Of a stretch of DNA of 11,093 bases, positions 1 through 6,557 are shown in pieces. Below the pieces are notes generated by a model. The model searched no databases, was not told the DNA's origin, and worked only from the letters and a program-made list of their open reading frames with translations. The stretch covers positions 1 through 11,093 of the forward strand of contig JAADFY010000019.1 in assembly GCA_013152625.1 (NCBI GenBank), in the 5' to 3' direction. This DNA is from Alphaproteobacteria bacterium (lineage in GTDB: Bacteria > Pseudomonadota > Alphaproteobacteria > Rhizobiales > Devosiaceae). Within the stretch, counting starts at the first letter, position 1, and the number at the start of each line of letters is the position of its first letter. The position numbers were made by a program, and so were the translations under genes.

Positions 1-456
1 CCGTTTATCGCGGCGTTTGCTCGGGCCGGCGCCGATATCATCACCATCCATGCCGAGGCCGGACCTCATCTGCATCGTTCATTGCAAAGTGTGCGCGCCC
101 TGGGCAAGAAAGCCGGCGCCGTAATCAATCCGGCGACCCCGGTCAGCGCCCTTGAACATGTGGTCGATGAGTTGGACCTGATCCTGATCATGAGCGTTAA
201 TCCCGGGTTTGGCGGTCAGAAATTCATCACCGAGGCTATTTCCAAAGTTGCCCAGGCCCGGGCGCTGGCCGGCGACCGTCCCATTGACATCGAGGTCGAC
301 GGCGGCGTGAGCGCGAAGAACGCCGGTGATCTGGTCCGGGCCGGTGCCAATGTTCTGGTGGCCGGGTCGGCGATATTTTCCGGCGGCGATCCCAAAACCT
401 ACGCCCCCCGTATTGCCGCCATTCGCACAGCCGCCGAAGCGGCGCTGGCCGGTTAG
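1..456 (+). CDS. rpe: Ribulose-phosphate 3-epimerase, C-terminal part (5' end outside window)
   Basis: Interconverts ribulose 5-phosphate and xylulose 5-phosphate in the cytosolic pentose phosphate pathway and Calvin cycle. The reading frame is open from base 1, and 151 residues are visible of a family that is usually about 220 long, so roughly the first third is missing. Recognisable TIM-barrel motifs in order are the HAEAGPHLHRSLQ strand, NPATP, MSVNPGFGGQKF (phosphate and metal loop) and the EVDGGV strand carrying the catalytic Asp, then the phosphate-binding AGSAIF near the C terminus. The stop TAG (454-456) directly abuts the purB ATG, so the two genes are probably co-transcribed and translationally linked. 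The TTG at 82 is only an internal codon, not a start. Confidence 0.95.
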   Translation, partial: PFIAAFARAGADIITIHAEAGPHLHRSLQSVRALGKKAGAVINPATPVSALEHVVDELDLILIMSVNPGFGGQKFITEAISKVAQARALAGDRPIDIEVDGGVSAKNAGDLVRAGANVLVAGSAIFSGGDPKTYAPRIAAIRTAAEAALAG

Positions 457-1776
457 ATGATCCCGCGCTATTCCCGGCCCGAAATGGTCGCCATCTGGTC
501 ACCGCAAACCCGATTTCGCATCTGGTTCGAAATAGAGGCCCACGCCGCCACCGCCCAGGCGCAACTGGGCATAATCCCCCAAAGTGCCGCCGATGCCATA
601 TGGGAAAAAGGCACCGCCGCCGAGTTTGATTTAGATCGCATCGATGAAATCGAGGCCGAGGTCAAACACGATGTGATCGCGTTTTTGACCCATCTGGCCG
701 AAATCGTCGGCCCCGAGGCGCGATTTGTTCACCTTGGCATGACCTCGTCAGATGTGCTTGACACCACGTTAGCGGTCCAGCTTTGCCGGGCAGCCGACCT
801 GATGACCAGCGCCCTGGACGCCCTGCTGGCGGCCCTCAAGCGGCGCGCGTTTGAACACAAATCCACCATAACCATTGGCCGCAGTCACGCCATTCATGCC
901 GAACCAACCACGTTCGGGCTAAAACTGGCCCAGGCATACGCCGAGTTTTCCCGCGCCCGGACCCGGCTGCAAAACGCCCGGACCGAAATCGCCACCTGCG
1001 CCATTTCCGGCGCCGTGGGCACCTTTGCCAATATCGACCCCCGGGTTGAGGCCCATGTGGCCAATAAAATGGGGTTGGTAATTGAGCCGATTTCCACCCA
1101 GGTCATCCCCCGGGACCGCCACGCCATGTTTTTTGCCACCCTTGGCGTTGTTGCATCCTCCATTGAGCGGCTGGCCACCGAGATACGTCACCTGCAACGC
1201 ACCGAAGTTCTTGAGGTTGAGGAGTTTTTTGCCAAAGGTCAAAAAGGCTCCTCTGCGATGCCCCACAAACGCAATCCGGTGCTGAGCGAAAACCTGACCG
1301 GTCTGGCCCGTCTGGTGCGCGGCATGGTGACACCTGCCCTGGAAAATGTCGCCCTGTGGCATGAGCGTGATATTTCCCATTCATCGGTGGAACGCATGAT
1401 CGGCCCCGACGCCACGATCACCCTTCACTTTGCCCTCACCCGGCTGACCGGCCTGATCGAGAATCTGGTGATTTACCCCCGGGCAATGGCGGAAAATCTC
1501 AACCGGCTGGGCGGTCTGCACAACTCGCAACGGGTGCTGTTGGCCCTGACAAAAGCCGGATTGAGCCGCGAAGCCGCCTATTCGGCGGTGCAGCGGTCGG
1601 CCATGCAGGTCTGGCAGGAAACTGGCGACCGGACCGGAACATTCGCGCGCCTGCTTGGGGCCGACCCGGAAATCGCACAGGTTTTAAGCCGTAGCGAAAT
1701 CGACGCCATGTTCGACGACGCCTACCACCTCAAAAACATCGATCTGATATTTGAGCGGGTTTTCGGCCCCAGCTAA
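457..1776 (+). CDS. purB: Adenylosuccinate lyase
   Basis: Cytosolic fumarase-superfamily lyase that releases fumarate from SAICAR (giving AICAR) and from adenylosuccinate (giving AMP), so it acts twice in purine synthesis. At 439 residues it matches the short, Bacillus-type PurB length. Visible motifs are KHDVIAF (about 70), FVHLGMTSSDVLDT (90-104), the GRSHAIHAEPTTFG histidine region (141-154), and the superfamily signature GSSAMPHKRNP (264-274) with the mobile-loop catalytic serine. The start is set by the conserved N terminus (MIPRYSRPEMVAIW) and follows the rpe stop with zero spacing. It converges with the zeta-subunit gene, with only seven bases between the two stop codons. No damage is seen. 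Confidence 0.97.
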   Translation: MIPRYSRPEMVAIWSPQTRFRIWFEIEAHAATAQAQLGIIPQSAADAIWEKGTAAEFDLDRIDEIEAEVKHDVIAFLTHLAEIVGPEARFVHLGMTSSDVLDTTLAVQLCRAADLMTSALDALLAALKRRAFEHKSTITIGRSHAIHAEPTTFGLKLAQAYAEFSRARTRLQNARTEIATCAISGAVGTFANIDPRVEAHVANKMGLVIEPISTQVIPRDRHAMFFATLGVVASSIERLATEIRHLQRTEVLEVEEFFAKGQKGSSAMPHKRNPVLSENLTGLARLVRGMVTPALENVALWHERDISHSSVERMIGPDATITLHFALTRLTGLIENLVIYPRAMAENLNRLGGLHNSQRVLLALTKAGLSREAAYSAVQRSAMQVWQETGDRTGTFARLLGADPEIAQVLSRSEIDAMFDDAYHLKNIDLIFERVFGPS

Positions 1777-1783
1777 CCGCTGT

Positions 1784-2102
1784 TTACGCCTCGTTCAGGA
1801 CCTGATCCCGGGCCACGGCTGCCAGCTCGGCCATTTTAGCCCGCACCTCGTCTTCGCTGACGGTTGCACTCCCGGCCGTAATATCGGCGAAAACCTTGCG
1901 AAACACGTCCTCGTCCCCCGCCTCTTCGAAATCCGAAGCCACAACTTCCCGCGCATACGCTTCGGGATCGCTATGGCCGGTTTTTGTCGCCACCCAAAGG
2001 CCCAGCAGCTTGTTGCGGCGGGCCTCGGCCTTTGAAACTTAACTCCGCATCATGGGCGAATTTGGCTTCCTGCGCCTTCTTACGGTCGTCGAATGTGGCC
2101 AC
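1784..2102 (-). pseudogene. DUF1476 / F1Fo-ATP synthase inhibitor subunit zeta, interrupted by a one-base frameshift
   Basis: Family knowledge: DUF1476 proteins are the alphaproteobacterial zeta subunit, which inhibits ATP hydrolysis by F1Fo through its N terminus. Two minus-strand pieces together give a complete 105-residue protein of normal family length. The N part begins GTG (2102-2100) as M/V-ATFDDRKKAQEAKFAHDAELSFK, and the C part runs KAEARRNKLLGLWVATK to DQVLNEA with stop at 1786-1784. They are out of register because of one extra base in the T run at 2031-2033 (AAA on the coding strand, where AAG GCC GAG is expected). As read, translation would give 43 residues, ending at 1973-1971, that retain the inhibitory N terminus but lose the helical body. 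The GTG start is preferred because a GAGAGGA Shine-Dalgarno lies about 8 bases upstream and it matches the family N terminus. The frameshift may be a sequencing or assembly error; family identity is secure. Confidence 0.9.
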
Positions 2103-2144
2103 GTCTGTTCCTCTCAAAGTGTACTCAATCCAGCTTGTAATGTT

Positions 2145-2173
2145 CAGATAGTGTGAATGACGGGTCAAATCAA
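2145..2173 (-). promoter_or_regulatory. Possible sigma-70-type promoter for the zeta-subunit gene
   Basis: On the minus strand a TTGATT box (2173-2168) is followed after exactly 17 bases by TATCTG (2150-2145). This lies about 42 bases upstream of the GTG start, a sensible leader length. Boxes match the consensus at four or more positions each. This is inference from spacing and similarity only. Confidence 0.35.
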
Positions 2174-2192
2174 CGTATCATCTCGCCTCATT

Positions 2193-2258
2193 CCAGATGA
2201 AGATCACCTCCGGGCCAGATGAAGATCACCTCCGGGCCAGATGAAGATCACCTCCGGG
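2193..2258. repeat. Three perfect tandem copies of a 22-bp unit upstream of purC
   Basis: Copies lie at 2193-2214, 2215-2236 and 2237-2258 and are identical. Each contains ATGAAG followed by the 10-mer GATCACCTCC (2202-2211, 2224-2233, 2246-2255). That 10-mer equals the conserved 3' end of bacterial 16S rRNA (anti-Shine-Dalgarno). On the minus strand it reads GGAGGTGATC, an extended Shine-Dalgarno. Because 22 is not a multiple of three, the ATG in each copy (2197, 2219, 2241) is in a different frame, and only the third is in frame with purC. The block lies between the divergent zeta and purC starts. The rest of 2103-2363 shows no gene. Confidence 0.95.
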
Positions 2259-2363
2259 GCCGAAGCGACAATTTCCTTGCAATCTGACGCCGAAAGCGCA
2301 AGACAATCCTTCACCTCCCCCGACATTGCTGAAATTGGATTCTTTTTATATGGATATCCGGTC

Positions 2364-3128
2364 ATGAACCGCCGCCGCCGCATCTATGAGGGCAAAGCCA
2401 AAATTCTGTATGAAGGCCCCGAACCGGGCACCCTGATCCAGCACTTCAAGGACGATACCACCGCCGACAATGGCACCCGTCACGAAGTGATCGACGGCAA
2501 GGGCGTATTGAACAACCGGATATCTGAATTCATCTTTTCAAAGCTCAACGCCCAGGGCATTCCCACCCACTTCCTGCGCCGCCTGAACATGCGCGAGCAG
2601 CTTATCAAGGAAGTCGAGATCATTCCCCTCGAGATCGTTGTGCGCAATTTTGCCGCCGGGCAGTTGTGCAAACGCCTCGGGCTGGAACCAGGCACGCCCC
2701 TGCCCCGCTCGATCATCGAATTCTATTACAAAGACGACAAACTCGGCGATCCGCTAATTTCCGAAGAACACATAACCGCTTTTGGCTGGGCCACCCCTCC
2801 GGAACTCGACGACATCATGTCGCTGGCGGTCCGGGTCAATGATTTTCTCACCGGCCTGTTCATGGGTGTCGGGGTGCAGCTGGTGGATTTCAAGATCGAA
2901 TGCGGGCGCCTGTATGAAGGCGATGTCATGCGCATTGTTCTAGCCGACGAAATTTCCCCCGACAGTTGCCGGCTGTGGGACATAAAAACCCACAACAAAC
3001 TCGACAAGGACCGGTTTCGCGAGGATCTGGGCGGGCTTGTGGACGCCTATCGCGAAGTGGCCCAGCGGCTTGGCATTCTGGTGGAAACCGAAAACGCTCT
3101 GGCCACCGGCCCCAGACTGGTAAAATAG
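2364..3128 (+). CDS. purC: Phosphoribosylaminoimidazole-succinocarboxamide synthase (SAICAR synthetase)
   Basis: ATP-dependent ligase that joins aspartate to CAIR to form SAICAR, a cytosolic step of de novo purine synthesis; PurB cleaves the product. The 254 residues fit the family. Motifs are the nucleotide-binding start RRRIYEGKAKILYEG (4-18), the EIIPLEIVVRNFAAGQLCKR signature (85-104), VDFKIECGR (174-182) and LADEISPDSCRLWD (193-206), then LDKDRFREDLGG (213-224). The frame stays open upstream to an ATG at 2241, but that ATG is inside the third tandem repeat and would add 41 residues unlike the family. The start at 2364 (MNRRRRIYEGKAK) is the usual alphaproteobacterial N terminus. It has only a weak GGA-type ribosome site at 2352-2354. 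It heads the plus-strand purine cluster. Confidence 0.96.
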   Translation: MNRRRRIYEGKAKILYEGPEPGTLIQHFKDDTTADNGTRHEVIDGKGVLNNRISEFIFSKLNAQGIPTHFLRRLNMREQLIKEVEIIPLEIVVRNFAAGQLCKRLGLEPGTPLPRSIIEFYYKDDKLGDPLISEEHITAFGWATPPELDDIMSLAVRVNDFLTGLFMGVGVQLVDFKIECGRLYEGDVMRIVLADEISPDSCRLWDIKTHNKLDKDRFREDLGGLVDAYREVAQRLGILVETENALATGPRLVK

Positions 3129-3221
3129 CGCCCCCCCTCCGGTCGGGTGCGCCCGGCAGTTGCGATCAATCAATGGTTTCAAAAAGAACCGCCCCAAAGA
3201 AACGTCCCAAAGAATCGCCTC

Positions 3222-3467
3222 ATGAAAGCGCGTGTGACCGTTACCCTAAAATCCGGAGTGCTTGACCCACAGGGCCAGGCCATTGAAGGCGCGCTGGCTT
3301 CCCTTGGGTTCGCCGGCACCCGCTCGGTACGTCAGGGCAAGATTTTTGACCTCGATCTCGACGCAACCGATCCCGTTTCCGCCCGTCTGGCCGTGGAACA
3401 AATGGCGAAAAAACTCCTCGCCAACACGGTCATTGAGGATTTTCAGATCGAAATTTTAGGCGAATAG
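3222..3467 (+). CDS. purS: Phosphoribosylformylglycinamidine synthase subunit PurS
   Basis: Small structural subunit that brings PurQ (glutaminase) and PurL (synthetase) together in the FGAM synthase complex, channelling ammonia to FGAR. The 81 residues are the usual size. Family features include MKARVTVTLKSGVLDPQGQAIEGAL at the N terminus, then GF.GTRSVRQGKIFDLDLD and the terminal strand DFQIEIL. The start at 3222 is chosen by family alignment; an earlier in-frame ATG at 3147 would add 25 unrelated residues. The ribosome site is weak. It lies 93 bases after purC, a gap that contains a 9-base direct repeat (CCCAAAGAA at 3193 and 3206) of unknown meaning, and 14 bases before the DUF1304 gene. 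It is separated from purQ by two membrane-protein genes. Confidence 0.95.
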   Translation: MKARVTVTLKSGVLDPQGQAIEGALASLGFAGTRSVRQGKIFDLDLDATDPVSARLAVEQMAKKLLANTVIEDFQIEILGE

Positions 3468-3481
3468 GCCCGGCTTGCCCA

Positions 3482-3847
3482 ATGTCCCTTTTCGCCCAGA
3501 TCGCCGTTGGATTTGTCGCCCTGCTGCATGTGGGCTTTCTGGTGCTTGAGATGTTCCTGTGGGACAGGCCGGCGGGCCGAAAAGTCTTCCGCCTGACCGC
3601 TGAAAATGCCGCCCGAACGAAGGTTCTGGCCGCCAATCAGGGCCTCTATAACGGATTTCTGGCCGCCGGGCTCGCCTGGGCACTATTTCCCCTCGGCGCC
3701 CCCGGGGCCGGGGTGCCCATTGCCATATTCTTCCTCGGATGCATTGCGGTGGCGGGGATTTTTGGCGCCGCAACCGTTTCGCGCATGATATTTTTCGTCC
3801 AGGCCGTCCCGGCCCTGATCGCCATGGCCCTGATCGCATTCACCTGA
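3482..3847 (+). CDS. DUF1304 family integral membrane protein
   Basis: A 121-residue inner-membrane protein of unknown function. Four hydrophobic helices are visible at about 5-26, 55-70, 77-97 and 102-120. Family-type conserved residues are His16 and Glu23 in helix 1 (ALLHVGFLVLEMFLW), the loop ENAARTKVLAANQGLYNGFLA (41-61) and Arg101 before the last helix. The length is normal for DUF1304. It begins 14 bases after the purS stop on the same strand, so it is probably read through from purC-purS. Nothing in the sequence ties it to purine metabolism. The DUF assignment is from recognised motifs, not from a search. Confidence 0.85.
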   Translation: MSLFAQIAVGFVALLHVGFLVLEMFLWDRPAGRKVFRLTAENAARTKVLAANQGLYNGFLAAGLAWALFPLGAPGAGVPIAIFFLGCIAVAGIFGAATVSRMIFFVQAVPALIAMALIAFT

Positions 3848-3848
3848 T

Positions 3849-3876
3849 TTGAGCCGTGGATACGAGCATTTACGAT
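3849..3876 (+). promoter_or_regulatory. Possible promoter upstream of the acyltransferase gene
   Basis: TTGAGC (3849-3854) and TACGAT (3871-3876) are separated by 16 bases, immediately after the DUF1304 stop, in a 175-base gap before the acyltransferase start. Each box matches four of six consensus positions. This is weak, inferred evidence that the acyltransferase may have its own promoter. Confidence 0.22.
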
Positions 3877-3906
3877 TAAAACTTGATCGGTTTTTCCCCG
3901 CTAAAA

Positions 3907-3938
3907 TTAACCAGCCACCTCGATGTGACTGGCGTTAA
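3907..3938. promoter_or_regulatory. Imperfect inverted repeat (possible operator or mRNA hairpin)
   Basis: The arms TTAAC-CAGCCAC (3907-3918) and GTGACTG-GC-GTTAA (3925-3938) flank the six-base centre CTCGAT. They pair with one mismatch and a two-base bulge. The dyad lies between the DUF1304 and acyltransferase genes. No T tract follows, so an intrinsic terminator is unlikely; an operator or a leader structure is possible. Confidence 0.3.
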
Positions 3939-4022
3939 CCGCATCCATCAACCCATTCCCGCCGGCGCTTTTGTAATGTGCGGGCACGAATTTATTCAAC
4001 ATGGATGCGGAGTACGAAAATC

Positions 4023-5117
4023 ATGGCAACGGGTGTAACAGGCGGCAATCGCCTAGATTGGGTCGATAGCGCCAAGGGCATATCGATAATTCTTGTGGTC
4101 ATGCTGTATGCCGCGTACACCACCGGCGAGGCTACTGGCGGCACCGGGTTTCTCCACATCATCGTCGGCTTTGCCACCCCGTTTCGCATGCCTGAATTCT
4201 ATCTCATCTCCGGCCTGTTTTTATCACAGGTCATCAACCGGGACTGGCGCCGCTACCTCGACCGCCGCTTCGTCCATTACCTTTATTTCTATGGGCTCTG
4301 GGCGCTGATCCTCATCGTTTTCAAGGTCGCCATATTCGCCGGCGACCCGGTTCGGGCCCTGTCCTGGATTGCCTGGGCCATCGTCGAGCCGTTCTCCATG
4401 CTGTGGTTCATCTATGTGCTGGCGTTCCTGTCCCTGGCGGTCAAAGTCGCCCACGCCGCCCGCATCCCGCACTGGGCGATGCTCATTGGCGCGGCTACAT
4501 TGCAGATCGCCCCGGTGGCCACCCCGTTTTACGCGGTCAATCAGTTCGCCGAATATCTCATCTATTTTTATTCCGGCTATGTCTTCGCCCCGATGATTTT
4601 CAAGCTGGTGGCCTATTTTTTCGACCGCCCGGCGCTGACCATCGCCACCCTGGCCACATGGGCCGGCGTGAATGGCATGCTGGTATTCCTGCCCGGCTTT
4701 TCTGCCAATCCGGGTAGCTTTGATATGGGGCTGGCGGCCCTGCCCGGCCTGCATCTGGCTTTGGCGCTGGCCGGCGCAATAGCTGTGTGTCTGTTAGCCG
4801 CTCTTTTTGCTCAAGTCCGGTTTATGGCCTGGCTGAGTTGGCTTGGCGCCCATTCCATCGTGATATTCCTGGCCTTTTCCATACCCATGGCCGTCACCCG
4901 GGAAGTGCTGATCCGCTTTAACCTGATATCCGACACCGGCATCATCAGCGCCCTTGCCCTTTTGTCCGCCATTGTTGCCCCAGTGGTGCTTTATGGTCTG
5001 GTTCAATGGACCGGGTGGGGCAAATTCCTGTTTGAACGCCCCGGCTGGGCCCGCATTGCCGGAACCGAAGGCAGCACCTGGGGCACCGGGCAGGCGATCA
5101 AAGTACCGGCGGAGTAA
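4023..5117 (+). CDS. Membrane acyltransferase, acyltransferase-3 (PF01757-type) family, with Tyr at the usual His position
   Basis: A polytopic inner-membrane protein of 364 residues with about ten hydrophobic helices. It resembles the acyltransferase-3 family, whose members O-acylate envelope sugars and other acceptors; the substrate cannot be read here. The family N terminus is present as RLDWVDSAKGISIILVV (10-26), then FRMPEFYLISGLFL (54-67), LWFIYVLAFL (127-136), YFYSGYVF (181-188) and LSWLGAHSIVIFL (271-283). Related proteins as I recall them have VVMMH after the ILVV strand; here it is VVMLY (Tyr29, codon TAT at 4107-4109), so the histidine generally regarded as catalytic is missing. 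The start at 4023 is preferred because GGAG (4009-4012) sits 10 bases upstream; in-frame ATGs at 3978 and 4005 lack one. It sits between purS and purQ on the same strand. Confidence 0.85.
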   Translation: MATGVTGGNRLDWVDSAKGISIILVVMLYAAYTTGEATGGTGFLHIIVGFATPFRMPEFYLISGLFLSQVINRDWRRYLDRRFVHYLYFYGLWALILIVFKVAIFAGDPVRALSWIAWAIVEPFSMLWFIYVLAFLSLAVKVAHAARIPHWAMLIGAATLQIAPVATPFYAVNQFAEYLIYFYSGYVFAPMIFKLVAYFFDRPALTIATLATWAGVNGMLVFLPGFSANPGSFDMGLAALPGLHLALALAGAIAVCLLAALFAQVRFMAWLSWLGAHSIVIFLAFSIPMAVTREVLIRFNLISDTGIISALALLSAIVAPVVLYGLVQWTGWGKFLFERPGWARIAGTEGSTWGTGQAIKVPAE

Positions 5118-5124
5118 TATCTCG

Positions 5125-5150
5125 GGGGGGGCGCTCCGGCGCCCTTTCCC
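5125..5150 (+). terminator. GC-rich hairpin between the acyltransferase and purQ (weak terminator or attenuator candidate)
   Basis: GGGCGC (5130-5135), loop TCCG, then GCGCCC (5140-5145) pair perfectly. The stem can extend by G-U and G-C pairs through the preceding G run and the following TTTCC. It begins 7 bases after the acyltransferase stop and ends 64 bases before purQ. The T tract is only three long, so termination would be partial at best. Confidence 0.35.
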
Positions 5151-5214
5151 TGCCACTCGAATCCGGCAATAAGGCCCCAGCAGTGCGGTGACCAAACAGG
5201 GCCGGGGTCTGGCG

Positions 5215-5883
5215 ATGAAATGCGCGATACTCGTTTTTCCCGGCCTGAACCGGGACCGCGACATGGTCGCCGCCCTCGTCCATCTGACTGGACACCGCCC
5301 GCAACTCATCTGGCACACCGAAACCAAAATTCCCCCCGTCGATCTGCTGATCATTCCGGGGGGGTTTTCTTATGGTGATTATTTGCGCCCCGGCGCCATC
5401 GCCGCCCGCTCGCCGATTCTGGAAGAGGTAAAAAAGCACAGTGCCGCCGGCCGGCTGGTTATGGGCATTTGCAACGGATTTCAAATTCTCACCGAGGCAA
5501 AATTGCTCCCCGGAACACTTATGCGTAATGCCTCGCTCAAATTTGTCTGCCGAAAAGTCCAGCTTGAAGCGGTCAACACCAACACCGCGTTTACCGGTGC
5601 TTTTTTGCCCCGCCAGCCTTTTTCGTGCCCGGTAGCCCACCATGACGGCAATTATTTTGCTGACAGCCCAACCCTTGCAAACCTTCATGAAGGTGACCAG
5701 ATTGCCTTTCGCTATGCCGGTGACACCAACCCCAACGGGTCAGTGGATAATATCGCCGGTATTTTGAACCGGCAAAAAAATGTGCTTGGCCTGATGCCCC
5801 ATCCCGAAAACCTTGTTGAACCCGCCCATGGCGGCACGGACGGCGCCCGCCTGTTTCATTCGATCCTGGAAGCGCTGGCATGA
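5215..5883 (+). CDS. purQ: Phosphoribosylformylglycinamidine synthase subunit PurQ (glutaminase)
   Basis: Class I glutamine amidotransferase subunit that hydrolyses glutamine and passes ammonia to PurL within the PurS-PurQ-PurL complex. The 222 residues match the stand-alone PurQ family. The catalytic triad is visible as the nucleophile Cys86 in GICNGFQIL and His196/Glu198 in GLMPHPENL. The oxyanion-loop strand IIPGGFSYGDYLRPGAIAA (46-64) is typical. The ATG at 5215 fits the family N terminus (MKCAILVFPGLNRDRD); a GTG at 5188 in frame would add nine residues without family support. There is no strong ribosome site. The gene is 97 bases after the acyltransferase and its stop overlaps the next start by 4 bases (ATGA), implying translational coupling. 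Confidence 0.97.
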   Translation: MKCAILVFPGLNRDRDMVAALVHLTGHRPQLIWHTETKIPPVDLLIIPGGFSYGDYLRPGAIAARSPILEEVKKHSAAGRLVMGICNGFQILTEAKLLPGTLMRNASLKFVCRKVQLEAVNTNTAFTGAFLPRQPFSCPVAHHDGNYFADSPTLANLHEGDQIAFRYAGDTNPNGSVDNIAGILNRQKNVLGLMPHPENLVEPAHGGTDGARLFHSILEALA

Positions 5884-6557
5884 CCCGTACCATGACTAGT
5901 ATCATGCCCCGTATCGCCCTCGCCCTTGCCGGAGTCCTCGTCGGCGCCATCGGGCTGGCGGTGGAATATGTGGTTCTGGCTGGCGCCGCCGCCGAAGCGG
6001 GCGCCCCCATCTGGTTTGCCCCGGTCTTTTTCTCCTCATTTTTCACCAATCTGGTCAATGCTCTGGTGGTGCTGGTTTTAGTGGCCGATCTGATTCCGTC
6101 GGAGCGCCTGTCCCGGCTGCGTCACCCCGGGTTGCTCGGCTTTTGCGCCGTTTCGATTTCGCTGGTCGGCAGCGTTTATTTTGTCTGGCTGTCCTCTTCA
6201 TTCGTGCTTGAGGGCGCCCTGTTATGGGCCATTTTAGCCATTCACTATGTCACCCCGGTCATATATCTGGTCTGGTGGGGTCTGTTTGGTGCCACCGGTC
6301 AGTTGCGCATCACCCGGATCGCCCGCTGGGTGGTGCTGGTCTTGATTTATTTCGGCTATGCCATGGCGTTCAATCTCCTGTCCGGCCGGCCCATTTATCC
6401 GTTTCTGGATACCACCATCAATGGCCCGGCAAATGTCGTTTTCACGGTGCTGACGATCGCTGCTTTGTTTCTCGGCCTGTGTTTTGCGGTATGGGGTTTT
6501 GACCGGTTCGTGGTCCGCCGGCGCCACACTGCAATTACCCCGGACAAGCCACAATGA
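5880..6557 (+). CDS. Pr6Pr-like six-helix membrane protein
   Basis: A 225-residue integral membrane protein with six hydrophobic helices at about 11-33, 46-70, 86-105, 112-134, 149-166 and 186-207, and a basic C-terminal tail (VVRRRH). It resembles the uncharacterised Pr6Pr group; supporting motifs are FFSSFFTNLVNALV in helix 2, HYVTPVIYLVWW with helix 4, and GYAMAFNLLSGRPIYPFLD between helices 5 and 6. Function is unknown. Its start overlaps the purQ stop by ATGA (5880-5883) and its stop overlaps the purL start by ATGA (6554-6557). It is therefore translated in series between two subunits of one soluble complex. In-frame ATGs at codons 5 and 9 are alternative starts. Family name is from memory of motifs. 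Confidence 0.8.
   Translation: MTRTMTSIMPRIALALAGVLVGAIGLAVEYVVLAGAAAEAGAPIWFAPVFFSSFFTNLVNALVVLVLVADLIPSERLSRLRHPGLLGFCAVSISLVGSVYFVWLSSSFVLEGALLWAILAIHYVTPVIYLVWWGLFGATGQLRITRIARWVVLVLIYFGYAMAFNLLSGRPIYPFLDTTINGPANVVFTVLTIAALFLGLCFAVWGFDRFVVRRRHTAITPDKPQ

Noticed and set aside
2193..2258. CRISPR array
   Set aside because: The units are contiguous with no spacers between them.
2241..2363. 41-residue N-terminal extension of PurC beginning in the third tandem repeat
   Set aside because: The extension is unlike the family, the ATG arises from the repeat, and the normal alphaproteobacterial N terminus begins at 2364.
2259..2363. Purine riboswitch or PurR box upstream of purC
   Set aside because: No purine aptamer core or recognisable PurR palindrome is visible.
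3193..3214. Direct repeat CCCAAAGAA twice, 13 bases apart, before purS
   Set aside because: Short and A-rich; may be chance, and no known regulator site is matched.
3147..3221. 25-residue extension of PurS
   Set aside because: Family proteins start at MKARVTVTLK; the added residues derive from intergenic sequence.
5188..5214. GTG start for PurQ
   Set aside because: It adds nine residues before the conserved MKCAILVFPG start with no ribosome site to favour it.
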